In this document: positions 50,299 to 58,939 of the stretch, piece after piece
How positions within the stretch are numbered: the stretch's first letter is position 1
Layout: the number at the start of each line of letters is the position of its first letter
Source of the DNA: Nocardioides zhouii
Lineage (GTDB): Bacteria > Actinomycetota > Actinomycetes > Propionibacteriales > Nocardioidaceae
DNA: 64,000 nt
Assembly: GCF_004137345.1 (NCBI RefSeq)
Contig: NZ_SDWV01000003.1
Coordinates: forward strand, 124,001-188,000
Direction: 5' to 3'
Program-made: the position numbers and the translations under genes
Notes under the pieces: model-generated
What the model was told of the DNA's origin: nothing
The model's input: only the letters and a program-made list of their open reading frames with translations
Database searches by the model: none

Positions 50299-51527
50299 GC
50301 GGCCGGCTCTCCCCGCTGGGGGCGCCGGCCTTCCGGTGGTTCTTCATCGGGCAGGTCGTCAACCGGGCCGGATCCTCGATGGCGGGAGTGGCGCTGGCCT
50401 TCGCGGTCCTCGACATCGAGGACTCCGCGTCCGCCCTCGGGTGGGTGGTCGCGGCGTCGAGCGTGCCGACGGTCGTCTTCATGCTGCTGGGCGGCGCGAT
50501 CGCCGACCGGATGCCGCGCGCCCTCGTGCTGCGCGGCTGCAACCTCGTCCAGGGAGTCGTGCAGGCACTCACGGCAGCCCTGGTCATCAGCGGGCACGCG
50601 GAGATCTGGCACCTCGTCGTCCTCCAGGCCGTGGCCGGCACCGTCTTCGCCGTGAGCTATCCCGCGTTCCTCGGGATGGTCCCGATCCTCCTGCCGCCCG
50701 AGGAGCGCAAGGCCGCCTTCCTGCTCATCGGCCAGGCCACGAGCGCGGTCGGCATCCTCGGACCGGCGATCTCGGGCGTCCTCGTGGCCACCGCGGGTCC
50801 GGGAGCGGCGCTGGCGATCGACGCTGCGACCTATCTGGTCGCAGCCGGCCTCCTCCTGCTCGTACGCCTCCCGCCGGGCGACCGCAGCCAGGCCAAGGCC
50901 AGCGTGATCGGCGACTTCGTCGCCGGTTGGTCGTACGCCCGGCAGCTGGGCTGGGTCATCCCGGGGGCGTCGTGCGCCCTCGTGTTCAACGCGCTCGTGA
51001 GCGGCGGCATCTACGTCCTCGGGCCCGTGATCGCCAACGACACCATCGGCAGCGAGGGCTGGGGCCTGGCCGGATCTGCGCAAGCGGTGGGCGTCTTCGT
51101 GGCCGCCTTCTTCCTCGCCAAGGCCAAGCTGACCAGGCCGATGAAGGCGATCATGGGCGCCTTCGTCCTCTGGTGCCTGCCGATGCTGGTGCTCGGCACC
51201 CACGTGAACATCTGGCTCCTCACGGCGTCCTTCGTCGTCGCCGGTGCAGCCCTGAGCCTGCTCGACCTCTCGTGGAACATGCTGGTGCAGGAGAAGGTGC
51301 CCGAGGCGATGCTCTCGCGGATCATGGCGATCGACGGGTTCTTCTCGTTCGTCGCCAACCCCATCGGCCAGGTGGCCGTGGGTCCGCTCGCCGGCGCCTT
51401 CGGCGCGAGTCGCGTGCTGATCGGCTTCTTCGCGATCGCCGTCCTCGTCGCCTGCTTCGCCCTCACCCGGCGCGTGCTCACCGACCTCACGCTGACCGGT
51501 GCGCCGCCGCCCGAGCTGTCGGGCTAA
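50295..51527 (+). CDS. MFS transporter, MFS_3 / EntS-like exporter
   Basis: Membrane protein of 410 aa with about 12 hydrophobic helices. It starts with APAFRWFFIGQVVNRAGSSM, the usual MFS_3 opening, and has the loop 2-3 motif GGAIADRMPRALVLRG (GxxxDRxxR). Family members export siderophores or drugs. GTG 50295 overlaps the PLD stop by 4 nt, so the two are translated together. Substrate unknown. The end overlaps the convergent AlkA-like gene. Confidence 0.87.
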   Translation: MSGRLSPLGAPAFRWFFIGQVVNRAGSSMAGVALAFAVLDIEDSASALGWVVAASSVPTVVFMLLGGAIADRMPRALVLRGCNLVQGVVQALTAALVISGHAEIWHLVVLQAVAGTVFAVSYPAFLGMVPILLPPEERKAAFLLIGQATSAVGILGPAISGVLVATAGPGAALAIDAATYLVAAGLLLLVRLPPGDRSQAKASVIGDFVAGWSYARQLGWVIPGASCALVFNALVSGGIYVLGPVIANDTIGSEGWGLAGSAQAVGVFVAAFFLAKAKLTRPMKAIMGAFVLWCLPMLVLGTHVNIWLLTASFVVAGAALSLLDLSWNMLVQEKVPEAMLSRIMAIDGFFSFVANPIGQVAVGPLAGAFGASRVLIGFFAIAVLVACFALTRRVLTDLTLTGAPPPELSG

Positions 51528-52456
51528 CGCGTCGGGAGGTGCGTCGGGATGCTCATCCGCGGGCCACGTCGCGGCCGCGACTGGCCGCCGGCGATCGCCA
51601 TCGCGGCGGCGCGACCGCGCTGCGGGCGATAGGGCTCGAGCAGCTCGCCCATCTCGTCGTCGGTGATGTCGTGGCCGACCAGCGCCCAGCCGACCCAGTT
51701 GGCGAGGTGGTAGTCGCCGAAGCTGACTGCATCGGCGTCGCCGAGGGCCCGCATGCGCACCTCGGCGCTGGTCCACACCCCGATCCCGCGGACCGTACGC
51801 AGCCGCGTGTCCGCCTCCTCGGCCGACACCTGGCTGACCCGCTCCAGCGACGGCGCGAGCCGGCAGGCGGTGACCATGGTCCTCGACTGCGCGGGTTGTA
51901 CGCCGAGCCGCAGCCACTCCCACGACGGGATCGCCGCGATCGTCGCCGGGGTCGGCTGGAGCATCAGGCGCAGCGCCGCGACCGGACCGGGGGCGGGCTC
52001 CCCGTGACGGCGGACGAGCTCGCGGAACGAGCCGAACGCCTGCTTGCCGGTTACCTTCTGCTCGAGGATCGACGGCACCAGTGACTCCATCACCAGGCCG
52101 GTGCCACCGATGCGCCAGTGTCCGTGGCGTCGGATCCCTTCGGCGACCTGCGGGTGGTGGGCGACGAAGCCGGACGGGTCGTCGTCGGCACCGAGCAGGG
52201 CGGGCAGCCGGTCGAGCGCCCACTCCGCACCCGGTCCCCACGCGCGGGCGTGCACGTCGCCGGTCGACGGCCGGGCCTGGACGCACAGCGACGCCGGCCC
52301 CGTCGGCGTACGCAAGGCGCGCCAGATGCGGCCGGCGTCGTCCTCGCGCTGGGTCGGGTCACCGGCGCCGCGTCGCTGCGGGCGCAGCACCTGCGCGACC
52401 GAGCACGGCCAGTCGGGCACCCACGTGCGGGTCTGCTCGCCGGTCGTGAGGGCCAT
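51524..52456 (-). CDS. DNA-3-methyladenine glycosylase II-like (HhH-GPD) protein
   Basis: Protein of 310 aa. The C-terminal half is a helix-hairpin-helix GPD domain: ILEQKVTGKQAFGSFRELV, then LRTVRGIGVWTSAEVRMRALG (hairpin) and DAVSFGDYHLANW, where the Asp is the catalytic position. It would excise alkylated bases to start base-excision repair. The N-terminal domain is short and diverged. ATG 52456 is 6 nt after TACCGT (52463-52468, minus). No Ada-type regulator is nearby. Confidence 0.83.
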   Translation of the reverse strand: MALTTGEQTRTWVPDWPCSVAQVLRPQRRGAGDPTQREDDAGRIWRALRTPTGPASLCVQARPSTGDVHARAWGPGAEWALDRLPALLGADDDPSGFVAHHPQVAEGIRRHGHWRIGGTGLVMESLVPSILEQKVTGKQAFGSFRELVRRHGEPAPGPVAALRLMLQPTPATIAAIPSWEWLRLGVQPAQSRTMVTACRLAPSLERVSQVSAEEADTRLRTVRGIGVWTSAEVRMRALGDADAVSFGDYHLANWVGWALVGHDITDDEMGELLEPYRPQRGRAAAMAIAGGQSRPRRGPRMSIPTHLPTR

Positions 52457-52508
52457 GGTGCGACGGTAGACGAGGCCACCGACCGCTCTGGCAGATAGGT
52501 TGCCAGCC

Positions 52509-53363
52509 ATGGCCGAAACTCCGAACCAGCGCGACCTCGAGGACGGCATCCAGCGGGACTTCTCGCGGTCGATGTCCTACGGCGACTACCTCCGCCTCGA
52601 CACCCTGCTCGCGGCCCAGCAGCCCCTGTCGGACCCACCGCAGCACGATGAGCTGCTCTTCATCATCCAGCACCAGACCAGCGAGCTCTGGCTCAAGCTG
52701 ATGATCCACGAGCTGCGTTCGGCCCGTGCCCTGCTGCGCAGCGACGACCTCTCCCCCGCCCTCAAGCGGACGGCGCGGATCAAGCACATCCTGCACACGC
52801 TCACCGACCAGTGGTCGGTGCTCGCGACACTGACGCCGAGCGAGTACGCGGAGATCCGGCCGTTCCTCGCGACCAGCTCGGGCTTCCAGTCCGCGCAGTA
52901 CCGCGAGGTCGAGTTCCTGCTCGGCAACAAGAACCCCGACATGGTCGACGTCTTCTCCCACGACGAAGCCGCCCGCACCACGCTCGCCGAGCTGCTGCAC
53001 GAGCCGTCGCTCTACGACGAGTTCCTCGCCCACCTGGCCCGGCAGGGGTACGCCGTCCCGCTGCGGCTGCTCGACCGCGACTGGTCGCAGCCCCGCACGT
53101 CCGACTCCGAGCTGGTCGATCTCTTCGCGTCCGTGTACGCCGCACCCGCCGAGCACTGGGGCGTGTACGAGACCTGCGAGGAGCTCGTCGACGTCGAGGA
53201 CGCCTTCCAGCAGTGGCGCTTCCGCCACCTCCAGGTCGTGCAGCGCGTCATCGGCCACAAGGTCGGCACCGGCGGCTCGTCGGGCGTCGACTTCCTGCGC
53301 CGGGCGCTCTCGCTCACGTTCTTCCCGGAGCTGTACGAGGTGCGGACGCGGATCGGGGAATGA
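52509..53363 (+). CDS. kynA: Tryptophan 2,3-dioxygenase
   Basis: Heme enzyme opening the indole ring of L-tryptophan to N-formylkynurenine, first step of the kynurenine route. Length 284 aa. Motifs: YLRLDTLLAAQ, HDELLFIIQHQTSELWLKL (substrate pocket) and WRFRHLQVVQRVIGHKVGTG, which has the proximal heme histidine, followed by GGSSGVDFLRR. ATG 52509 is 7 nt after TAGGTT (52496-52501). Unlike many genomes, no kynureninase or formamidase gene follows. Confidence 0.95.
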   Translation: MAETPNQRDLEDGIQRDFSRSMSYGDYLRLDTLLAAQQPLSDPPQHDELLFIIQHQTSELWLKLMIHELRSARALLRSDDLSPALKRTARIKHILHTLTDQWSVLATLTPSEYAEIRPFLATSSGFQSAQYREVEFLLGNKNPDMVDVFSHDEAARTTLAELLHEPSLYDEFLAHLARQGYAVPLRLLDRDWSQPRTSDSELVDLFASVYAAPAEHWGVYETCEELVDVEDAFQQWRFRHLQVVQRVIGHKVGTGGSSGVDFLRRALSLTFFPELYEVRTRIGE

Positions 53364-53474
53364 CCCGGGCGTGCGTCGCTTGGGTCCGAGTTTGATCGTG
53401 GATGCCGCGAGCAGACTTCGACCCAGACCGGCGGTCTCCAGCACTCGGCCTCCGTTGAGCAAGGCACGTCGACC

Positions 53475-53480
53475 TAGGCT
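53475..53480 (+). promoter_or_regulatory. -10 box TAGGCT upstream of pepN
   Basis: TAGGCT in the 178-nt gap between kynA and pepN. A transcript from here would have a leader of about 55 nt that includes the GAGG ribosome site before GTG 53542. Confidence 0.4.
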
Positions 53481-53541
53481 GCGTACGTCGCTCGTCTCGG
53501 GCGAAGTCCGCAGCACCCGACCTCGAGTGAGGACCACGCCC

Positions 53542-55974
53542 GTGCCCGTCCGCAGCCTTCGGCAGGAGGAGGCCGTCGAGCGCGCGGCCCTCCTGTCGGT
53601 CACGTCGTACGACATCGCCATCGACCTCACCGGACTGGTCGACGGTCCTGACTTCCGGGCCGTCAGCACGATTCGCTTCACGGCCGCGGCGGGAGGATCG
53701 ACGTTCGTCGACTGCTGCGCCCAGGTGGAGTCGGCCACGCTCAACGGCGAGCCGCTGCCCGCGGCCGAGGAGGGTCGGATCGCCCTCGCGGACCTGAGGC
53801 AGGACAACGTGCTGGTGATCGCCACGGTGCAGAGCGACACCACCCACGGGCGCGGCGTGCACCGCGCGGTGGACCCGGCCGACAAGAACGTCTACCTGTG
53901 GACGTCCTTCGAGCCCGACGAGGCGCGCTACGCGTGGGCCTGCTTCGACCAGCCCGACCTCAAGGCGCCCCACGCCTTCACCGTCACCGCACCGGCCACG
54001 TGGACCGTGGTCAGCAACTCGGGGGACCCGGCGATCGAGCACGTCGACGAGGGGCGGAGGTGGACGTTCGAGCCCACGCCGCCGCTGTCGACGTACAACC
54101 CGGTCGTGGTGGCCGGCCCCTTCGTGGAGGTGCGCCGGGAGGCGGACGGCTACGACCTCGGTCTGTACGCCCGGCAGACGCTGGCCTCCGCGCTGGAGCG
54201 CGACGCCGAGCAGCTGTTCACCCTCACCGCCCAGGGCCTGGCGTTCTTCGGCGAGCGGTTCGGCATGCCCTTCCCGCAGCGCAGCTACGACCAGGTGTTC
54301 CTGCCCGAGTTCGGCGGCGCGATGGAGAACTACGGCTGCGTCACCTGGGCCGACAGCATCCTGCAACGCCACGAGCCGACCACCAGCGAGTGGCAGGTCT
54401 TCGCCAACGTGCTGCTGCACGAGATGGCGCACATGTGGTTCGGCAACATCGTGACGATGCGCTGGTGGGACGACCTCTGGCTCAACGAGGCCTTCGCCGA
54501 GTTCGCCTGCATGTGGGCGGCCGAGCGGGCCACCGCCTACGGCGACACGGCTGCCAACAACCTGGTGGGCGACAAGCTGGCCGCCTACCTCGCCGACCAG
54601 GGGCCTGCCTCGCACCCCATCCGCCAGCCGGTGGCCACCGTGGCCGACGCCGAGTCGATCTTCGACTCCATCACCTACCCCAAGGGCGCGGCGGTGCTCA
54701 AGCAGCTCATGCACTTCGTGGGCGAGGACACCTTCTCGACCGGCATGAGCGCCTACTTCGCCGAGCACGCCTGGGGCAACACCACCCTCGACGACCTCGT
54801 CGCATCGCTGGAGCAGGCGAGTGGTCGAGACCTCCAGCCCTGGCGCATCGCCTGGCTCGAGACCGCCGGCGTCGACCGGCTCGGCATCGAGCACACGGCC
54901 GACGGCCTGGTGCTCACCGCCCATGGCGCCCACGGGGCGCCGCACCCGCAGGTCGTGGGCGTGGGCGCCTACCGCCGTACGGGCAACGTACTCGAGCAGG
55001 TCGGCTCGACCATGGTGGAGGTGGACGGTGAGCGCACCGCCGTCGAGGGCCTGCCCCAGGCCGACCTCTACCTCGTGAACCACGACGACACGACGTTCGC
55101 CACCAGCCGGCCCGACGCCGCGGGTCGCGAGGTGCTCATCAATCATCCGTCGGGCCTGCCCACCACCCTCGCGCGCGCCGTGGCGATGGCGACGGTGTGG
55201 GACATGCTGTCCAGCGGCGAGGCCACGGCAGCCGAGGTCGTGGGCGCGTACACCGACGTCCTGACGGTGGAGACCGTCGAGACCGTCGTCGAGCCGTGCC
55301 TCGAGCATGCCTTCGCAGCCGCCCAGCGGTGGGCACCCGAAGCTGAGCGGGTCGGCCTCGAGGCGCAGGTGGCGGCCGCCGCACGGCACCTGGTCGACAC
55401 CGGGGTCTCGCGGCAGTCAGCACTGCGCATCCTGGCTCGTACGGCGACCGGTGCGGACGACCTCGCCCGGTTGCGCGAGCAGGTGGGCGACGACGTCGAC
55501 CTGCAGTGGTACGTCCTCCAGCGCCGGGCCGAGCTCGGCGACGTGGACACCGACGCCGTGAATGCCCTGGAGGGGCGCGACCCCGACCCCGACGCGTGGA
55601 TCCGCGGACTCTGTGTGCGCGCGAGCTCCCCGACTGCACAGGCGAAGGACGAGGCGTGGGCCGCGATGGTGGAGCGCACCGCGCCCATCCAGAACGTCAG
55701 CCAGATCTCGGACGCGTTCTGGCGCCCCGGCCAGGACGACGTGCTGACGCCGTACGCCGAGCGCTACGTCGCGGCGCTGCCGAGCCTTCACGAGGGCGGG
55801 ATGATCCCCGGCCTGGCGCTCTCGTTCGTGCTCTTCCCCGTGTTCGCGATCGACGAGGCGTGGGTGGACCACGCCCGCGAGGTCGCAGCCGCCGACGCCG
55901 CACCCGTCGTGGTGGGCTCGCTCACCGAGCGCTCCGAAGAGGTGCTGCGGATGCTGCGCGCGAGGTCGCTGTGA
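53542..55974 (+). CDS. pepN: Aminopeptidase N, M1 family
   Basis: Zinc aminopeptidase of 810 aa. The substrate-anchoring GAMEN motif is at about 259-263 and the zinc site HEMAHMWFGNI to LNEAFAEF (H293, E294, H297, E316) has the standard HExxH-x18-E spacing. The catalytic tyrosine region is SITYPKGAAVL. The C-terminal helical domain is complete. Cytoplasmic, peptide turnover. GTG 53542 has GAGG about 10 nt upstream; GTG 53527 is an alternative adding five residues. The stop is 5 nt before the 3' end of the convergent tRNA-Gly gene. Confidence 0.95.
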   Translation: MPVRSLRQEEAVERAALLSVTSYDIAIDLTGLVDGPDFRAVSTIRFTAAAGGSTFVDCCAQVESATLNGEPLPAAEEGRIALADLRQDNVLVIATVQSDTTHGRGVHRAVDPADKNVYLWTSFEPDEARYAWACFDQPDLKAPHAFTVTAPATWTVVSNSGDPAIEHVDEGRRWTFEPTPPLSTYNPVVVAGPFVEVRREADGYDLGLYARQTLASALERDAEQLFTLTAQGLAFFGERFGMPFPQRSYDQVFLPEFGGAMENYGCVTWADSILQRHEPTTSEWQVFANVLLHEMAHMWFGNIVTMRWWDDLWLNEAFAEFACMWAAERATAYGDTAANNLVGDKLAAYLADQGPASHPIRQPVATVADAESIFDSITYPKGAAVLKQLMHFVGEDTFSTGMSAYFAEHAWGNTTLDDLVASLEQASGRDLQPWRIAWLETAGVDRLGIEHTADGLVLTAHGAHGAPHPQVVGVGAYRRTGNVLEQVGSTMVEVDGERTAVEGLPQADLYLVNHDDTTFATSRPDAAGREVLINHPSGLPTTLARAVAMATVWDMLSSGEATAAEVVGAYTDVLTVETVETVVEPCLEHAFAAAQRWAPEAERVGLEAQVAAAARHLVDTGVSRQSALRILARTATGADDLARLREQVGDDVDLQWYVLQRRAELGDVDTDAVNALEGRDPDPDAWIRGLCVRASSPTAQAKDEAWAAMVERTAPIQNVSQISDAFWRPGQDDVLTPYAERYVAALPSLHEGGMIPGLALSFVLFPVFAIDEAWVDHAREVAAADAAPVVVGSLTERSEEVLRMLRARSL

Positions 55975-55978
55975 GAAG

Positions 55979-56052
55979 TGGAGCGGACGCGAGGATTTGA
56001 ACCTCGACCATCTCCCTGGAAGGGAGCCGTGCTGCAACTACACCACGTCCGC
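55979..56052 (-). tRNA. tRNA-Gly (anticodon UCC), CCA encoded
   Basis: Minus-strand cloverleaf. The acceptor stem GCGGACG pairs with CGTCCGC. The D-arm lies around GTAGTTGCAG. The anticodon loop CTTCCAG gives anticodon TCC. The T-arm is CGAGG-TTCAAAT-CCTCG. Discriminator T is followed by an encoded CCA. It is the only tRNA seen in the window. No integrase or displaced repeat marks it as an integration site. Confidence 0.93.
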
Positions 56053-56134
56053 ATGGCCAGGATCTTGCGAGCCTGACAGGTGACAAGTGTGCACCACTCC
56101 CGCGAGCGGGACGGTGCCGGGCTAGTTTGACGCC

Positions 56135-56605
56135 GTGTTCCACGTGATGTTCCTCGAGCCCCGGATCCCGCCCAACACGGGCAACGCGATCCGGCTCGCG
56201 GCGGCGACGGGCGTGACCCTGCACCTGGTCGAGCCCCTCGGCTTCGACCTGTCCGAGCCCCAGCTGAGGCGCGCGGGCCTCGACTACCACGACCTGGCCA
56301 CGGTGGAGGTGCACGCCGACCTCGACGCGGCCCTCGCCAGCCCCGCGCTGGCCGGATCGCGGGTGTTCGCCTTCACCGCGCACGCGACCCGCTGGCACAC
56401 CGACGTCGAGTTCGAGCCGGACGACGTGCTGCTGTTCGGACCGGAGCCGACCGGGTTGCCGCCCGAGGTGCTGGACCACGAGCGGGTCACCGATCGGCTC
56501 CGGATCCCGATGGTCCCAGGACGCAGGTCGCTCAACCTGGCGAACTCAGCGGCCGTCGTGACCTACGAGGCCTGGCGTCAGCACGGCTTCCCGGGAGCCC
56601 AGTAG
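56135..56605 (+). CDS. trmL: tRNA (cytidine/uridine-34) 2'-O-methyltransferase TrmL
   Basis: SPOUT methyltransferase of 156 aa that modifies the wobble nucleotide of certain leucine tRNAs. The family starts with MFLEPRIPPNTGNAIRLAAA. The C-terminal SAM knot is LLFGPEPTGLPPEVL and RIPMVPGRRSLNLANSAAVV, with the conserved Ser-Leu-Asn. GTG 56135 is 6 nt after TAGTTT (56123-56128). Located beside a tRNA gene, which may be coincidental. Confidence 0.93.
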   Translation: MFHVMFLEPRIPPNTGNAIRLAAATGVTLHLVEPLGFDLSEPQLRRAGLDYHDLATVEVHADLDAALASPALAGSRVFAFTAHATRWHTDVEFEPDDVLLFGPEPTGLPPEVLDHERVTDRLRIPMVPGRRSLNLANSAAVVTYEAWRQHGFPGAQ

Positions 56606-56614
56606 CAACCAGCC

Positions 56615-57412
56615 TCAGAGCAGGCGACCGCACGTAGGCCACGGGGAGCGCCCGCGCTGCTGGAAGAGCAGCTTGGCCCGGTACGTCTGCTCGGCTGCGG
56701 AGGCGTTGGTGGGGAGGCCGGAACCGCCGACGCTCCCCCACGTGCCGAGGTCGAACTGGTAGAGCCCGTAGTAGCCGGCCGGGTTGACCGCGTTCGGGTT
56801 GCCGCCTGACTCGCAGTTGGCGAGAGCGCCCCAGTTGAGGCCGTCGGCGCCGGGCACGGAGTACGCCTCACGGCCCACGAGCACGCGGCGGGCGCGCGGC
56901 TCCTGGACGAGCTTCCGCTTGATCACGCGGTACTTCACGGGCTCGTCATTGTGGAGCGTCTGGATCGCGACGACCTTGCGGACGCCCGCGCGACCCGTGC
57001 TGACGACCTTGCGCTCGCCGGGCTCGAGCTTCGTCGTGAACAGCTCGACGGTGCCCTTGCGGACCTTGCTGAGCTTGGTCTTGCGCTCCTTCACGACCTC
57101 CGTCAGGCGTACGACGTCGCCCTCACGCAGCCGCTTGCGGTCTCCCGAGACCTCGTCCCCGTCGCGCAGCACGTCGACCAGGTCGTTGCCGTCGACCGGC
57201 ACGCCGTACGCCTCGAGCACCTGGCCGGGCCACGTCTGGGGCGTGGTGGCGACCTCGACGGGAGCCGCGTCGGCCACCTTGAGGCGTACGTCGACGGCGT
57301 CATCCTGCGCGACGGCGCTACCGGGCACGAGGGTGAGCGCGAGCGCTGCTGCGGCGATGCCGGCAGAGAATCGCGGACGGGTGAACAGGGCGGGTGTGGT
57401 GGTGGCACGCAT
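56615..57412 (-). CDS. Resuscitation-promoting factor, RpfB-like
   Basis: Secreted muralytic protein of 265 aa. Order: signal peptide (about 1-35, ending GSAVAQ), one DUF348-type segment (AYGVPVDGNDLVDVLRDGDEV), a G5 domain (TTKLEPGERKVVSTGRAGVRKVV, about 125-185), and a C-terminal Rpf transglycosylase-like domain. That domain has NWGALANCESGGNPNAVNP with the catalytic Glu, YGLYQFDLGTW, and a second Cys in PWPTCGRLL that should pair with the first. Expected to cleave peptidoglycan and stimulate growth from dormancy. Shorter than mycobacterial RpfB. Confidence 0.93.
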   Translation of the reverse strand: MRATTTPALFTRPRFSAGIAAAALALTLVPGSAVAQDDAVDVRLKVADAAPVEVATTPQTWPGQVLEAYGVPVDGNDLVDVLRDGDEVSGDRKRLREGDVVRLTEVVKERKTKLSKVRKGTVELFTTKLEPGERKVVSTGRAGVRKVVAIQTLHNDEPVKYRVIKRKLVQEPRARRVLVGREAYSVPGADGLNWGALANCESGGNPNAVNPAGYYGLYQFDLGTWGSVGGSGLPTNASAAEQTYRAKLLFQQRGRSPWPTCGRLL

Positions 57413-57677
57413 GTGCTTCGGACCTCACGGGGGTGTCGGGGCACGCCTCGGCGGCGTTCGGACGCGACGCCGTCGGTGGGCGTCGAGGCCGCGGCACGCA
57501 TCCGCCTCGCGATGGGAGGCGCCTCGGTGAGGAGCGGTGCCTGCGGCATCTCCACCAGAACACGATCGCGGCGGGCATGTCGAATCACGAACCTGCTCTC
57601 GAGGTGCATCCAGTGACGCCTCTCACACGGAGAAGGGGTCAGAGGGTGACCCGCACCCGCCCACGAAGGGATGTCCC
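57413..57677. other. Divergent intergenic region, rpf to small secreted protein
   Basis: 265 nt separate the divergent rpf and 57678 genes. I see no confident -10/-35 pair or ORF. The c-di-AMP (ydaO) riboswitch often found upstream of rpf genes in actinobacteria was looked for on the minus strand, and its conserved blocks are not apparent. Confidence 0.4.
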
Positions 57678-57896
57678 ATGAAGCGCATGCTCGTTGCTGG
57701 TTCCATCGCCGCTCTCGCCCTGCTCGGTTCGGCCGGCGCCGCCCAGGCCGCTCCCTCCGACGCGGCGTGCTTCGGCGGGATCCACAAGGCCATCAACACC
57801 GCCGACGCCCTCGGCCTGGAGAACGTGGGCCAGCTGGTGAAGGCCGTGGGCGGCCAGGCCAAGAACGCCGCCGCCACCGGTCTCTGCGGCGGCTGA
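57678..57896 (+). CDS. Small secreted protein with two cysteines
   Basis: Protein of 72 aa. ATG 57678 has GAAGGGAT upstream. Signal peptide MKRMLVAGSIAALALLGSAG with cleavage after AQA. The mature part (about 47 aa) is Ala/Gly-rich and contains two cysteines, one near each end (DAACFGG and GLCGG), which could form a disulfide-closed loop. No family recognised. A strong terminator follows, implying an independently expressed and possibly abundant product. Confidence 0.65.
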   Translation: MKRMLVAGSIAALALLGSAGAAQAAPSDAACFGGIHKAINTADALGLENVGQLVKAVGGQAKNAAATGLCGG

Positions 57897-57913
57897 CGCC
57901 CAACCCCGATCGG

Positions 57914-57957
57914 CGAAGGGCGTCCTGGTCCCCTGGCCGGGGCGCCCTTCGTCTTGT
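57914..57957 (+). terminator. Intrinsic terminator after the small secreted protein
   Basis: CGAAGGGCG (57914-57922) pairs perfectly with CGCCCTTCG (57943-57951), followed by TCTTGT. It begins 18 nt after the stop codon at 57896. Confidence 0.85.
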
Positions 57958-58000
57958 CACAGGTGTCGTATCGCCCCCTACCCGTTCGTCGTACTGGTGG

Positions 58001-58019
58001 AGGCCCCACCATGGGGCCT
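58001..58019 (+). other. Leader hairpin before the SCO6745-like gene
   Basis: AGGCCCCA and TGGGGCCT form an 8-bp stem around CCA, ending 21 nt before the ATG at 58040 and just upstream of its GAGGAGA ribosome site. It could modulate translation or be a remnant terminator. Confidence 0.4.
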
Positions 58020-58039
58020 GAACGACGAGGAGACGACTG

Positions 58040-58870
58040 ATGACGCACGCACCCGTGGCCCGCAGGATGTTCGACCTCACCGAACCGATCGCGCTGGTCA
58101 ACTTCTTCTCCGACGAGCCGAACGAGGCGATGGCGGCGCTCGGCTTCCGGGGCTACTGGGACGGCTACTTCGCCGGTCGCTCCGCGCCACTGGGCGTGGT
58201 CCCGGCCGAGGTCGTCGACGCTGCCTTCTACAACTTCGCACCCGGTGAGGTCGCCCGCCATGTCCCGAAGGTCTGGGCGACCACCACCCCGGAGGCCGCG
58301 CACGCTGCCCGGCAACAGGGATGCGTCGCCGCGCTGGTGCGGATCCTCGGCGACCTCGTCGGCACCCCCGGCCTGTCGCGCGCGGCCGACCTCCTCACCC
58401 TGGCTGCGGTGAGCGCGCCCGTCGAGGGACGCGTGATGTACGCCGCCCTCCGCGCGCTCCCGATCCCCGACGAGCCGGTCGCCCGGCTGTGGCACGCGGC
58501 CAACATGCTGCGCGAGCACCGCGGAGACGGTCACATCGTCGCGCTGATGGCCGAGCAGATCGACCGGACCGAGGCCCACGTGCTCCTCGCCCTCGACATG
58601 GGGATCCACCCGGCCGAGACGTTCGGGCGGATCCACCACCTCCCGGCGAGCTATCTCGCGTCGGTGATGGACGGTCTGCGCTCGCGCGGGCTGGTGGACG
58701 CGTCTGGTCTCTTCACCGACGCAGGGCGCGCCTCCAAACACCTGATCGAGTCCCTGACCGACATCCTCGCCGAGCCGCCGTACGCCGTGCTGGGCCCCGT
58801 CGAGCTCGACGACCTGATCGCCTCGCTCGAGCCGATCGCGGCAAGGTTGCAGGAGACGGGATCGCGCTAG
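58040..58870 (+). CDS. SCO6745 family protein
   Basis: Protein of 276 aa of an actinobacterial family often annotated SCO6745 or SalK-like. Typical segments are RRMFDLTEPIALVNFFSDE, then YWDGYFAGRSAPLG and AEVVDAAFYNFAP, and RLWHAANMLREHRGDGHI. The C-terminal part (LASVMDGLRSRGLVDASGLFT) looks like a winged helix. Reaction unknown. ATG 58040 has GAGGAGA upstream, and the leader contains a hairpin. Confidence 0.82.
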   Translation: MTHAPVARRMFDLTEPIALVNFFSDEPNEAMAALGFRGYWDGYFAGRSAPLGVVPAEVVDAAFYNFAPGEVARHVPKVWATTTPEAAHAARQQGCVAALVRILGDLVGTPGLSRAADLLTLAAVSAPVEGRVMYAALRALPIPDEPVARLWHAANMLREHRGDGHIVALMAEQIDRTEAHVLLALDMGIHPAETFGRIHHLPASYLASVMDGLRSRGLVDASGLFTDAGRASKHLIESLTDILAEPPYAVLGPVELDDLIASLEPIAARLQETGSR

Positions 58871-58939
58871 CTGCCGACCCGGAGCCGGATCGGCCTTTCG
58901 GCCGAGCCCCTGGCGGTGCTCCATCCCTACGCTGAGGGG

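Noticed and set aside
55979-56052. Genomic island inserted at tRNA-Gly
   Set aside because: Both flanks are ordinary chromosomal genes (pepN, trmL); no integrase, no repeated tRNA 3' end, no change in base composition.
57413-57677. c-di-AMP (ydaO) riboswitch upstream of rpf
   Set aside because: The conserved riboswitch blocks could not be found on the minus strand in this region.
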